NCBI GenBank assembly: GCA_010015675.1
Contig: ML977004.1
Coordinates: 22,655 to 86,654 of the forward strand
Length of the DNA stretch: 64,000 nucleotides
DNA from: Byssothecium circinans
Lineage: Eukaryota; Ascomycota; Dothideomycetes; Pleosporales; Massarinaceae
Direction: 5' to 3'
How positions within the stretch are numbered: position 1 is the stretch's first letter; the number at the start of each line of letters is the position of its first letter. A model generated the notes under the pieces. The model ran no database searches. It saw nothing but the letters and a program-made list of their open reading frames with translations, and was not told the origin of the DNA. The translations under genes were made by a program, and so were the position numbers. This document shows, one piece after another, positions 10,601 through 21,978 of this stretch.

Positions 10601-12053
10601 AGGAAGGACTATGCATGTCTCAATCCTTCGATGTACTCACCTTATCGACAGGTTTTTTTGTTTTTTTCGGAGGTTGGGCTCCGGGCAAACAACAAACAAG
10701 CGAGGCTGCCTTTTTCCCTTCCCTTCCCTCCGCCGACTGCATAAAAAAAGGCATCCAAGTTATCCAAGACATTGTAGGCATCGATGATAGCAACATGCCC
10801 AACCCCCTTGTTTGCCAGCGGCGGTGAACAGGAATCGACAACGTTTCTCCGTCTCCGCTCTTGCGCATGAAAAACCTTTTTTTTTTCGATATCTCGTTTC
10901 CGATCCCAAAAGGCAGCAGCTATTCTTGAGCCTTGACTGAGACCTGCGGTGATGCGGGAATAACCTTCCTTCTTCGTGTTTGACAGGGCTGGTGGTGGCG
11001 CAAAGTGGCGGAGCAAATATCGAAGTCCTGCACTTTTGAATGAAGCATGAATCTACCTTTTCGTCGGAAAGGGCGTAGGGGGCCAAAGCTTTCAATAAGG
11101 CGACAGGTTTTGCTTGACATAGAGGGCGCTGAGTGTGTGATGGGAAGGGGGGGGGGGGGGAAGACATCGATCTCAAGGCATCAATACGTTAATCACAAGC
11201 AAATGGTAGAGTGCCTTCTTCTGATGGAAAGATTTGCTATCGAAATTGAACACTAAAAGAGATAAAACCAAGTCCCCAGCTGAACCCACAAATGAAAGAA
11301 AATCCGAAGACAGTAACCCCGAAAACACCATCTGGACACCTAAGCTGTGGCCCGCCCCGCGTAAAGACCCGTACAGCTACGCCGCTCAACGCTACAGCCA
11401 TGCTCTGTTCCGCTAATGGAAAAAGTGGAGAGTTGATGTGCAAGACTAATCCGTAAAACAAGCCCAAAGTAACCCCAGCCATGCATGCGACAAACATAGA
11501 AAGTCAAGACGCAGAAATGAGAGAAATGGCAAGTATATGCCAGTAGACAGTCTATGCAAGGATTCGCGGTGAGCTGTCCCATAGACAACAAAGGAAAACG
11601 ACAAACATAAAGATAAAGAGTTCAAACCAGGTCCGTATAGGCGAAGAACACCTTCTTGCCAACGGTAGGCCATGCAAGGAAAACTCTAGGGATGCCGATG
11701 TCCATGGGCTCGGTCGATCGAAAGATATTATGCAAGGAGATAGGTATGTCGATGCAAATAGAAGTGCGGGATCCGTCCGTCTAATGGCCAGCAAAAGACG
11801 ATGCGCGCCAAATAGACACAAAGGCGGAAGACGGCAGGGCGGGCGAGAGCTTCCACATCGAGCTACATTGTACTGTAGTTTGATGATTGGCGGCGGAAGT
11901 GCACAGCGTAGTCAATCGTCCAATGTTTATGCAGGCGTATGCACAGCCGGATGTAGCAACGCGCGTGTTGTTGGGTATCGTCGGGGTATCATGGGTAAGA
12001 AAGTCGAATACGATGCAGAAATGTGCAGGCGGTAAGGAAATGGATAGTCAGAC
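7680..12053. other. 4.4-kb stretch without a recognisable gene
   Basis: No open frame here shows domain-like sequence, a plausible splice structure or codon pattern. The region includes a pyrimidine-rich stretch at about 10060-10310 and a 14-base G run at 11147-11160. Part may be 3' UTR of COX19 (left) and of the minus-strand bHLH gene (right). A long non-coding RNA or a fast-evolving multi-exon gene cannot be excluded by eye. Confidence 0.4.
11147..11160. repeat. poly-G run of 14 bases
   Basis: Uninterrupted G14 preceded by GGGAA; seen directly. Likely length-variable and prone to sequencing error. Confidence 0.9.
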
Positions 12054-13748
12054 TCAACCCATCTCCATACCGTTGAACTCATCTTCCTCTTTCAAGGTGT
12101 GGTTCGACCAATAATTCTGTTGATTGTTGTTGTTACTGCTGGGCCCACTACCGGTGCTTTGCATGTCGGGGCTAAGGCTCTGTGGAGAGATCTGATGAAG
12201 AGGTTCGCCAGCAAAATTGGTGTGCTTTGGTACACGAAGCCCAGATCCCGGACCACGAGTGTATTTGAAGTTGCCGAAGCCATTCTTCTCCATGGCATCC
12301 ATAAGCTCAGTCTTCATGCGTCGTTCCTCCTCGGAGGGTTCAGCGGGCCACTCGTCACCAGTGAGTTGACGGAGCCGCGCTGCCATTTCGTCGTTGGATG
12401 CAAGGACCTTGTCTAGGAACCACATGAGATCACGAGTCCAGCTGACAGCACCGTTGAGGATGTCGCCCTTGTTGGGACCTTTGTCCTTGTCCTCGATTGG
12501 CAGACCTTGGGTAATGTTTCCGGCGGCGCGCCTACCAGTTCCGCCAGCCAATAGTGAAGTGGCTTGCGGAGGCGACATGCCAGCAGCGGTGATGGTAGGC
12601 GAAAGCGGGCCGTTATTGCTGATGTGCTTTCGGATCTTTTCGTCTTCAAGACGATGCTGCGGTACAAGCCGAGATAGGTCGTGGATGCGCTCGTTGATGT
12701 TGTCTCGACGACGGCGTTCGACAAGGTTGTGGGACTCCCTGCGGCGACGTTTCTTTGCGTCTTGCGTCTGAACGATGTCAACCTTGGCAGGAAGGGAAGC
12801 GTGCTTGCCGGAGTGGATGACTTCGGAGATTTGCTGGTGGTGTAGCGCGGCGTTGTGGGGCGACTGGCCAGGTGATTCGATCCAAGTAGAGTGGGCGCTA
12901 CCGGGCGTGCCTTCCCACTGACTGGAAACACTCGGCTTATGACGGTGCATGTTCGTCATAATGGGCTGAGAAGCAAAGTTGCCGGAGTCGGGTGTGCCCA
13001 GGTGGAGGCCACTCATAGCCGGAGTCTTTGGTGACATGGGGCTGCGGTGTTCGGAACCATTTCTGCTCATGGGCGCGGGCAAGCGCTGCTGCCTCAACGA
13101 ATTACCTGGCATGCTTGCAGGGAACGCCATGCGCTGAGGTGTGCTTTGATACTGGTTGAAGTCGAAGCCGCTGGGATGCGCAAAAGGGCTCTGAATGGGG
13201 ATATCATCTGGTGTGTTCGAATACATGTGGTTCATGTTGCCGTGGTTGCCGGAAACATGGCCATTGTTGGTGTTGAAGAAGTTTTCTTGTTGATTGAAGT
13301 TGTCGAAGCCTTGCTGTGGTTCAAATCCACCGAGAGAGTCAGCTAGTTCGTCGTCTGCAATCCCAGCACCGCCTTGGACGTAGCTGGCTGAACCGCCAAA
13401 CTGGCTGTTCATGTTGAGGTTTCCACTCATGGTGAGATCGGACGGATTGATGCCGTTTGAGTTCTCATGAGCGGAGCTGAATTGTTGGTTTCCAAAAGGT
13501 TGGTTCACGTCGAAGCCGTTGCCAGACATGAAGCGTGAGTTGAATTGCATATCGTCAATTTCTTCTTTGATGTACGGCGTAGGCGAGCCAGCACCGGCCA
13601 TGTTGAAGATATCGGCGTCTAAGCTGTCGTCAGAGCGGGTGTCGAACTGGAGGTCCAGGCGTGAGAGGGTCTTCTGAGGAGAGTAGGAAGAGGGAGGTGT
13701 GAAGAGGGAGTCCGCTTGGGGGACCGTCAGTATGCTTTCGAAGAGCAT
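12054..13748 (-). CDS. basic helix-loop-helix transcription factor, E-box (CACGTG) type
   Basis: A single uninterrupted frame of 564 residues from ATG at 13748. The N-terminal 330 residues are low-complexity Gln/Asn/Ser/Met-rich and probably activating. Residues 332-363 are the basic region and helix 1: KKRRRRESHNLVERRRRDNI, then NERIHDLSRLVP. His340, Glu344 and Arg348 are the class-B contacts for CACGTG. Helix 2 starts at about 426 (NKGDILNGAVSWTRDLMWFL). The loop between them, 364-425, is about 62 residues, against 5-25 in most bHLH proteins. No leucine zipper follows. The family resembles the fungal MiT/USF-like group; I do not name an orthologue. A likely intron in the 5' leader (13787-13903) and a GC-rich upstream region suggest a long leader and translational control. 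Confidence 0.85.
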   Translation of the reverse strand: MLFESILTVPQADSLFTPPSSYSPQKTLSRLDLQFDTRSDDSLDADIFNMAGAGSPTPYIKEEIDDMQFNSRFMSGNGFDVNQPFGNQQFSSAHENSNGINPSDLTMSGNLNMNSQFGGSASYVQGGAGIADDELADSLGGFEPQQGFDNFNQQENFFNTNNGHVSGNHGNMNHMYSNTPDDIPIQSPFAHPSGFDFNQYQSTPQRMAFPASMPGNSLRQQRLPAPMSRNGSEHRSPMSPKTPAMSGLHLGTPDSGNFASQPIMTNMHRHKPSVSSQWEGTPGSAHSTWIESPGQSPHNAALHHQQISEVIHSGKHASLPAKVDIVQTQDAKKRRRRESHNLVERRRRDNINERIHDLSRLVPQHRLEDEKIRKHISNNGPLSPTITAAGMSPPQATSLLAGGTGRRAAGNITQGLPIEDKDKGPNKGDILNGAVSWTRDLMWFLDKVLASNDEMAARLRQLTGDEWPAEPSEEERRMKTELMDAMEKNGFGNFKYTRGPGSGLRVPKHTNFAGEPLHQISPQSLSPDMQSTGSGPSSNNNNQQNYWSNHTLKEEDEFNGMEMG

Positions 13749-13786
13749 GATGAAAGATGGGGGGAGAGGACAGAAGAGAGAAAGGA

Positions 13787-13903
13787 CTAGGGGAGAGAAG
13801 GGGTCATATAGAAAAGGGGATACAGGGTGAGAGTGTAGTGGTGCACTGCAATGGTGTTCTCATGACAACAGGGGTGGGGGAGATGTGACAGGGGCGTACT
13901 TAC
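13787..13903 (-). other. probable intron in the 5' leader of the bHLH gene
   Basis: On the minus strand a consensus donor CCCA|GTAAGTA is followed 117 bases later by the polypyrimidine acceptor CTTCTCTCCCCTAG, 38 bases before the ATG at 13748. The interval is non-coding. It implies that transcription starts upstream of 13903. Confidence 0.55.
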
Positions 13904-15945
13904 TGGGCGCTGGCATCACTAAAGGTTGCAGCGATGCCTGGAATGTGGGCGATAGAGGTCGAGGGCCGACGCTGGTCCCCGGGCTCTGAGATCTGAAACG
14001 AGATGTCTTCGACCGAAGCGAGTAGCTACGGAATGCAATCGCAGGGCTTGCAGGATGATTGCAGCACGAGACGGTCTGTGACGCTTTAAAGACCCTGGGC
14101 AGCGATTGCTAGAGGAGCACAAGATCAGTCTAGCAAGCTCTTCGACACTCGCTTGGGGGCGTGACGGCGCTAGCAAGCTCGCTCGAGTTGGAGCTGTTTG
14201 TCCGTCTGCACGGGGGGCGTTAGTGTGGGAGGAGGGATGGCTGCGGTGTAGAGACAGGTGCACCCGAAGGGATGGGTATTGGCGCAGAACCGATATGGCG
14301 GAGGGAGCGGTGGGGGGACGGCGGGGACGGGTGGAGGGTCGTGGCTGTGTTCGGTCCCTGGCCGGACTGGACTGTTGGAAAAGGTCAGCGCTGGTGGTCT
14401 GAATTCCAGTGTTGAGAGTATCAGAGGGACGGTTGCAGAGGTGTGGCGCACAGGCAGGTTGTCGCGAGGCGAGGCACTGCACCCCAGGCGGCGAGTGGGG
14501 ACCGTCGCCGTGGTACAGAGCAGACGCAGAGCAGCGAAACCGTGACACGGCGCCCGTTCGCGGTTTCCTCCTCGGCGCGGTGGAGGAGGCGCGGGGGGAG
14601 GGGCAGGAAGGCGTTGACTCACCTCGCTTCAGACGACGGCAGGCGCGGCCACGACGACTCGTACGGGGCAATCGCGCCTTGCGATTACGGCTCGAGGGAT
14701 GGGAGGGCGCGGGCGTTCGGTCGGGTAGCGCTGTGCAGCGCTGGGGGAGGAGAGCAAACGGCCGGGGCGGCGGGGTGTGGTGAAGTGAGGAGAGGATGTT
14801 CGGTCGGGATGCGGTGGGCGTTCGGTGGCACAGGTTTGATTGTCTTCTTTGACGGCCAGTCGACACGCGGGAGGAAGTGCAGCGAAGTCCGACAGCGCAG
14901 GGCGTCCTGGGCTTGGGCGTGGGCTTGCGATGGAGAGTCTCAAAGGTGGACCTGTGCGACTCTTGGACAGGACAAATGGCTGGATATGGGTAGGTCGCGG
15001 ATCGGCGAATGGCGGGGTGAGCGGGATTAGAGGCCGCGGTCGCCTCAAGCTCAATATAGATCACTGCACGGCGCTTGCAGCGGAACAGTGCGCTCTCACA
15101 ACTTCCGGCCGCGCGCGTTTGCAGGCGTTGTAGCAGGGCGAGAGTGAAAAGAGGAGGAGGGAGGGCGTCCGACGCAGAGGCAACGGAGCAGCAGTGAGAG
15201 GACTGGAGAGAGAGAGAGAGGCGGTCAGAGAGGAGCTAGCGCCAAGCGGCGTCTACGGGTCAATCAGAGGCGGAGAGGCGGTATCGAAACGATCTCTCCG
15301 CCAAAAGCAATCGTCGACGAACCGAGGGCGGTTTGACAGCCGCTGTGTGCGCCAGAGAGAGGATGACGTCTTAGGCGGTGCGAGTAGTCGGTACCCAGGT
15401 GCAGGTGGATAGCCGGGCTTTGTGGGCGGTCGACGTTCGGTGGTAGGCAGGCAGAGGAACAGCAGTGGTAGTGGTATATGCAGTGTAGACTACCATATGC
15501 ACGAGCACGAGCAGCAAGTGGACGAGTGAAAGGACAGTGGTTGGCCGGCGAGATGCGGGCGCAGAGCATAATATAGTCTACTTGGACGCGGCTCTACTCT
15601 CTGACTCTTTGACTGCGCTCTTGCCTTACCTCCTCCTCCCTGCAGGCCTCCATGATGACCCCCCTCCCCCATGTCGACGGCTTGTGTCCGGACAGGGCGG
15701 CCTCAGATGGTCATCCGCGGGCGCAGTGTGTGAGAGGAAGAGGAAGGGTCTCAGATATCACTTCCAGAAATGCGTGCAATGTGACTCGCTAGCCTCAGCA
15801 GAGCAGCCAAGTGCTCTGAAAGTGCTGGATAATCGCCATCGATATCGTAATCTCTCAGCCTGGACGGACGCGCGCACACCCGCACCACACCACACTGCGC
15901 ACCGGCTACTCCTTCCAGCACTCCGTCATCCATGATGCTGCGCAG

Positions 15946-15946
<1 letters not shown>

Positions 15947-15979
<33 letters not shown>
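15947..15979. repeat. GAGCACT heptanucleotide tandem repeat, about 4.5 copies
   Basis: Four perfect head-to-tail GAGCACT copies plus a partial fifth (GAGCA). Seen directly, in the bHLH-SFT2 intergenic region. Confidence 0.95.
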
Positions 15980-16740
15980 GAGCGACAGGTCTAGTTGACA
16001 GGGCATGCTTGGCCCCGGCCTTCCGAGCTGGCGGAATCCCGAAGCGCGCTAGTCGGGCTGGGAAAGCTGCCATGTATCGATAATGATCATCATTGATCGC
16101 AGGCTCCATTGCAGTGACCCCCCATCCATCCATACCACCACCACACCCCATTGCACTCTCCATTACGCCCTCTCACTCCCTTCGCGACGTTACTCTGATC
16201 CGTGCCTCTCTGCTGCCCGCGCTGCTCCCTGCCCAATCGAACGCGCCACTAGCTCCCGACCGCCTTCCCCAGCTTCTGGCTCTGGCTCTGGCTCTCTTCT
16301 GCCTCGCCCGTCACAAGCCTCGCAGTCTGAGACCCGTGTCTGACATCTGTCATTGGACGTTCTCTGTCGAAACTGCAGACGACGCTGTGGAGATCATCTG
16401 CACGAAATCCTCCGTGCCGCGGTGCAGTGCTGCTCAGTCGGCCGCCGTCAAGCAACGCCTTTGCAGTCCCCACCCTCCACCACGCTCCCAAGCCACACCT
16501 GCCGACTGGGATCAGCCCGACCGTGAGCCCGCCCGTACTAGGCCTCCGCCGCAGCTATACTCAGAGCCTACCTGGTTCGCATATCTTTGTGTCGCCTGCT
16601 GCGGTTCCTTGAAAAGCTTCTTTGCCATCTCTGTGCACGCCCGCCGTGACACCCTCCAACTCTCGGCACCACACTGCGTCTTGACCAAGCAGTCCCTTCC
16701 CTACTCGTGGTCCTACTACAAGGCTTGATAGACCAGAACC

Positions 16741-18589
16741 ATGGCCTCATCCGCTTTTCGGGACTCTATGAATTCGCTGGGATGGAGCAGAAGAGACCAG
16801 GACGTTCCCGTGAACACCGCGCCACCCACCATCATGGGCAGGCTTCAAAACCTGAATCCATTTGGAAGCGGAGGCTATGTCAGGCTCCCGACCACTGAGG
16901 GGCCCGGAGCTCCTCTCCCGGCGCCGACAAGGCGGGAGGAAGAAGAAGGGTGGTTTGCGCGTAAGTCTATCTCTGTCTCTGCCTGGTGGCAAATGTTCAT
17001 CCATTCCCTCACTTTACTGCCTTTTTGGAAGCCTTCGCTTTCCCATACACACTTCTCGAGGCGCAAAGGGTGGAAGATCGCCATCTTCTATATATTGCGG
17101 CGTCATATGGCTCGCCCAAGACCTCGTGATAACGCCAGAAAACACTGTGCGAAGCTAGTCTCAGACGCACAAGAAGAATGCCATCGTCTCCGTACGCGAG
17201 TTTGATGGAACTTGAAGGCGTATATCGACATCTTGGATCAAACTCGCCATCTGCCTGCTGGGTCCCTTTGCACGTCACCTGGGCGAGGCATGCAGCGATC
17301 GGCCCTACAACTGTGATAGAAGGGAGTTCCTGCGTGAATTTTTTGGTTGCAGGAGGCTTGCATATCCGCTCTCACCGTCGTTGTTGATCGAGCTCTGCTA
17401 ACCCATGTTCCACAGTGAGCCGGTGGGACCGTATGTTGGTCTTCGGAGCGGTAAGTGCTCGTACGAATACCCCCAGCGGAGCTGATGGTGCTAATCACCC
17501 TCCTATCTGGACAGTTTCTAGTGGCTTCACTCGCCTTGTTTGCTGTCTGCATAGGCCTGATGTTCACGCCTCTATTCCTTGCCCGCCCAGGCAAGTTTGC
17601 CGTGCTGTAAGAGTCCACCTTTCGTTTCCCCCTCTGTTGCATTCGAGTCAATCAGATCACACTGTCCACACAACGCGCGGAGTCATTCGAGTCGGAGACG
17701 GCACATCGCTTCTGCACCCCCGGTATTCCTGCGAACTATCGTGCAGTGCCGTTCAAGCATCCCATATGCCTGCTGCGACCTCAGCGCTCCACTCGTCGAC
17801 TTGCAGACGGTCGTCCCGACGAATGAGAGCCGACATACTCGCGGTGTGCCACTCCACTGATGACCTCTCTAGCCACTGTCGATCTGCGTTAGACCCTTCT
17901 GATCGATCATGCGGGTGAACCGGTGCTAGCTACGGCGCCCTGCAGACGGCCTGCTTAATTCAACTTCCCCAACTCAGGATCAGTGTGCATCGCTTGAAGG
18001 ATTCTGAAGCTAACTACTGTCGCCCTGCTCAGGTGGTCGGTGGCGAGTGTACTGTTTCTCATGGCTTGGGGTGTATTGATGGGTGAGTCCATGGTGCTCT
18101 CCAACGTCCTCGCATCCAGCGCTAATCCAACATACAGGCCCCGCCGCATACAGTAAGCAAACTCACGATGGTTGCACACATACATCGGGGATTTTAGCTG
18201 ACGCTGCACTCCAGTCCAGCACCTTTTGTCCGGGCCAAGGCTGCCATTTACGGCTGCTTATTTTGGAAGCATCGCCCTCACATTGTATTGCTCTTTGGGC
18301 GTAAGTATTGTGGATCTCCCACCACCCCTGCACCTTTCAAACCTTGTCGCCTATCCCGCACGACCCCTGTCGCTCCTTCCTCATCCCCCACGCTAGCTTA
18401 TCGATTGCTCTCGCTGATGGTCCGTCCACATGACAGCTAGGTCGGTTCGCTCTCACCTTCATTGCAACCATCCTTCAGCTCATTACGCTCGTTTGGTATA
18501 TCGTCAGTTATTTCCCTATGGGATCAACCGGTCTGCGGTTTGCTGCGCGCTTTGGGGGGAATCGCGCTGCAGCCTGGATGAGTGGATGA
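16741..18589 (+). CDS. SFT2: SFT2 vesicle transport protein, four-pass Golgi membrane protein
   Basis: Seven exons: 16741-16960, 17416-17450, 17515-17606, 18033-18082, 18138-18152, 18215-18300 and 18437-18589. Together they give 216 residues with every junction in frame. The N-terminal cytosolic part reads SSAFRDSMNSLGWSRRDQD and EREEEEGWFA-like acid-rich sequence, then SRWDRMLVFG begins the membrane domain. Four hydrophobic segments follow, with the family marks SGPRLPFTAAYFGSIALTLY and WYIVSYFPMGSTGLRF, ending ARFGGNRAAAWMSG. SFT2/Got1-like proteins act in endosome-to-Golgi retrograde vesicle fusion. Exon 5 is only 15 nt and supplies the residues just before the SGPRLPF block; the first and third introns are 455 and 426 bp. 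Identity is secure, and the exon map is internally consistent. Confidence 0.9.
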
Positions 18590-21500
18590 GCTCAGGCTGT
18601 GGAACATGATACGAGTACATCTGCGATGGTGTGGCTGTGATACGATCTATACTCGACAAGGACGCTCCGCGCATCAATGATCAAACAAACAATAGACCCA
18701 ACAATTTTGGAGCAAACTTCAGTCTCCCAGGGTCTCAACTCTTGTCCCACTTGACATCACGTTGCATCGTCACGCTCTCCAACGTTTACCGCTGTGCAGG
18801 CTCTCCGTCTGATTGCTCAGCGGTGGTAGCCTCCATCATGCACATGAATCGGATGGGTTGCGGCATACCCTGGATATCAGACCCAGTGCGATACTGCTCG
18901 AGCTTCTGTTACACTGCCATAGCTCTATTAAACCGGCCTCCAAAACCTGCTCACCGCATCTCGAACGCTAACAGTCCACTATGTATCTAGTCTAAGGATT
19001 TACACCGGAAGCTGCGGCAGTAACTCACAAAGGGTCCACATCGCTCCCATCCTATACCGGTAGTGTCCATGGTGGAGTAGGGATTGCTCGGTGTCGGGCT
19101 TGTCTCACTGTAGCTTGGCCTCCTTCCCTCGTTAGGACACGCTCACGAAGATCGCGTTCCCCTTCTCGGCTGTGTGGCGTATTTACCCTAAGAATCCGGC
19201 CTCGCAGAGGAAACGCCATTAGTCGGTGAAGAAGCACACACCGATCAAGGCTGCTTGAGACGCGATATCGCCAGTGATTGTCGAAGGAAAAGAACCGGTT
19301 CTGCCGGCTTTTCCTCTTAGTGATGGCTTCGTTTTAGAGTGCAGGAGCGCGGATTCGTTTTCGTCGCTTGCAGGGCGCACCGTTCAGTGGCCATGTGGAC
19401 TTGTCATGGATAGAGGACGTTCAACGTAACACATCCTATACTTTCCCCATACTATACCTCCTCCATATCGACAAGAGAGATAGGCCGGAGTCCCCTGGCC
19501 TGTTCCCTTCGGCTGCGGAAGCCGACATACGGCGAGGGCATGGGAGGATGCATATCCTGTTTCGCAAGGTACTTACGACATGAAATGAACTGCGCCCCCT
19601 CCCTCCACACAGGGGTTTTAACCATCAGACTTGCACTGAGTGTGGTGTGGGTGTGGGTGGTGTAGTCACGAGAAAAGGTGTGGCTTCTAAGCAAAGGGTC
19701 GCTGATCCCATGACTTGCTCTTAGGGGGTTTTGGGGGAGCGAACTTGTGCCCGACAAAATAAAGTAAAGGTAGGAGGTGGGGAGGTTGAAAAGAAGATGG
19801 TGTGCATGTGGACAGGGATATTGCGCGCTCGCTCTTCAGATGTGCATTGCAGCTGCATACATATCCGCCGGCGCTCGGACCAGCAAGAATGCGGAAGGAT
19901 CAGGATTGGCGCATGCATGAACAATGAATGGAGGGGCTAAAGAGCTAGTGGAGTGCGGGGTTTTGGTGGATGCAAACAAAAGCTTGGAAGAGTATTTGTA
20001 TAGGTGCGGAATACGCCACCACGTTGTGCGATCGTGTGGTGGAAAAGCCATGCTTTGGAGATATTAACTATCGATAAGGTCGGGCTTTTTCCTACACCCT
20101 TCAACTCTTGGATGTCCATGAATGTTGGGGATATGTGAGCGTTCGGCGGGTCTGCGCGACAGACAGGCTAAGCGGACAATACTCGTTCGAACCATGGCTC
20201 TGTGTCCGATGTGAGGCCAGGCTAGGCTTGCACGATTGATCAGACTATCTCCACGGAATACCAGACGCTTCATCCCGTTTTCCCTTGACGATTCGCAGGA
20301 AGCGCGTCCCGGTGGTCAGATAATAGATTGCGAGTTGCAGCTTTATGTCATTACTCTGTGAGAGCTATGTATGGTGTGTGAAAGTAGTTTAAAAGGAAGT
20401 TGGAAGCGGATGGGCCCAGAGCATGTTGAAGCACAAGAAATGCTCAGAAGTGGGTTCGAACAAATAAAGTTTCACACCCTTTCCTTAAGGAAAAGGCTTT
20501 GCTTGGATCACTCTGTTCAATTAGTTCACGCCTGCGCTGGGAAAGCATGTAGGCTTGGTGATGTTTGATGATATATAGATAAACTTACTATCGTACTATA
20601 TTAAAGTTGCCCTGCGCAAGCTCGTATAGCACATTATTTGTTCGAATGGGTATCTGACAGCAGCGGGATGGGCCTTGGTCTCGAAATGCAACTACTATTA
20701 CTTGCGTATGCGTTTTGTTCTGATGAGGCCTAGAGTGAATATGTGGGTGTGCTTTAAATAGCAAAGGCGATTATTGCTGAAAGGTATTGGGTGGTTCTTG
20801 GAGGACGAACGATTCGGCAAAGATGCGTCTAGATTGCTGATAGCGATATTGATTCGCTTGCCTCTGGCGAATGGGCTGGGCTGTTTGGTGTGCGATTTCT
20901 TGAAATCTTTGATCGAAAAGGTTGTTGTGTGCCTGGAAACGGATGTATGCGATTCCGAAAGCTGGAGGCTGGCTAAAGCTGAGCGTTCGTGGCGACGATC
21001 TGGGAGTTTGGGCTGATGCTTTGATGTGGTCGCCGAAGGAGGTGGGCAGTACGAGATGGGCGGGTGCAACATCCATCTCATCTCGTCTTACTTGCATGAC
21101 GCATTCTCTGCGTCTCGACCTAATCTAGCGAAGCCGCGGACCAGCTTTGAGCGCGATGGGCAATTACATGCGAGACGGGTTTGAATGGGGTACAGTTCGT
21201 AAGTAGACCTTAGGCTCAGGCCTAGGTGGGCGATGGATGGTGGTACGTAGGCGAGTTCCGTCTGGGCTTGTCGGATGTTGGAAGGGTAATGTTTGAACGG
21301 TGTGAGAGGGTGAGATGCGGTGAGTACGGTCATAGGGCTGAAGCACGAGGCTTGTGGCGTTGGAAGTGACTTATTTGATGCTGTTGTATGGATGGATAGG
21401 AAATGTATGTGCGATCGGTGTGATATTGGTTGATGAATACGATGACAGAAGTCGATGGGGCGGAAGGTGAGATGGAAGGGAACGCTGGGGTGCTTCTGGA

Positions 21501-21978
21501 CCGAGGTTTGCTGACACTACCATTACCAAGACGGTGGTAACGTGTACCCCACCAACAATGACGGCTACGGGTAACAAACTATCCATCGGCAGTTGGAGAT
21601 ACTTGGGACGCGGAACTTTCGCATCGCGATTCTGCCATCGGTCGGAACAGCGATTGGACAACTTCTTCCCCGGAAGCTGTTTTTGGGGTTTCAAGAGCCT
21701 CAATCGCCCCATCTTACCATCTTAAAACGGTTAAAAAATGCCCCACTAACATGACATCTAGAGGTAATCCCTCTCCATAATGTGGGGTAAGTGGAGTTCC
21801 AGTTGTGTTATTTTCTTCGACAATGTCTGCCTATCTTTAGCTCTTCTTTTATTTTGCAAGTCATCCCATCTGACTGATTGAGTGAATTTATATTGCGACC
21901 GCAAACCCGGCCTCACTCTAAGTGACCACGCCTCGCCTTACAGCGGCGCCTGCAGATAAAGAGAAAAAAGTAATCAAC
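18590..21978. other. 3.4-kb stretch without a supported gene
   Basis: Frames such as 21371-21712 (-) and 20698-21097 (-) lack recognisable domains. A short AT-rich patch lies at about 20560-20650. The right end (about 21720-21978) must hold the promoter and leader of the dioxygenase gene, with pyrimidine-rich and TATA-like sequence. Confidence 0.4.

Larger units (their letters stand above)
13749..16740. promoter_or_regulatory. GC-rich divergent region between the bHLH and SFT2 genes
   Basis: Three kilobases between two outward-facing starts. Both strands carry long open frames made of Arg/Pro/Ser/Ala low-complexity sequence, which follow from high GC content and few stops rather than from coding. 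It contains simple repeats: GA-rich at 15203-15222, GAGCACT units at 15947-15979 and GGCTCT at 16275-16298. The left part is probably transcribed as leader of the bHLH gene. Confidence 0.5.

Noticed and set aside
13919..15064. 381-codon minus-strand open frame
   Set aside because: Arg/Pro/Ser low complexity driven by GC content, no conserved motif; it lies where the bHLH leader is expected.
16093..16728. 211-codon plus-strand open frame before SFT2
   Set aside because: No domain or signal; composition is that of a C-rich leader, and a competing frame overlaps it.
20440..20470. GGTTCGAAC string suggesting a tRNA T-arm
   Set aside because: No matching acceptor stem, D-arm or anticodon arm upstream.
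21371..21712. 113-codon minus-strand frame starting MGRLRLLKPQKQ
   Set aside because: No domain, degenerates into Pro/Ser-rich sequence, no splice support; not enough to call a gene.
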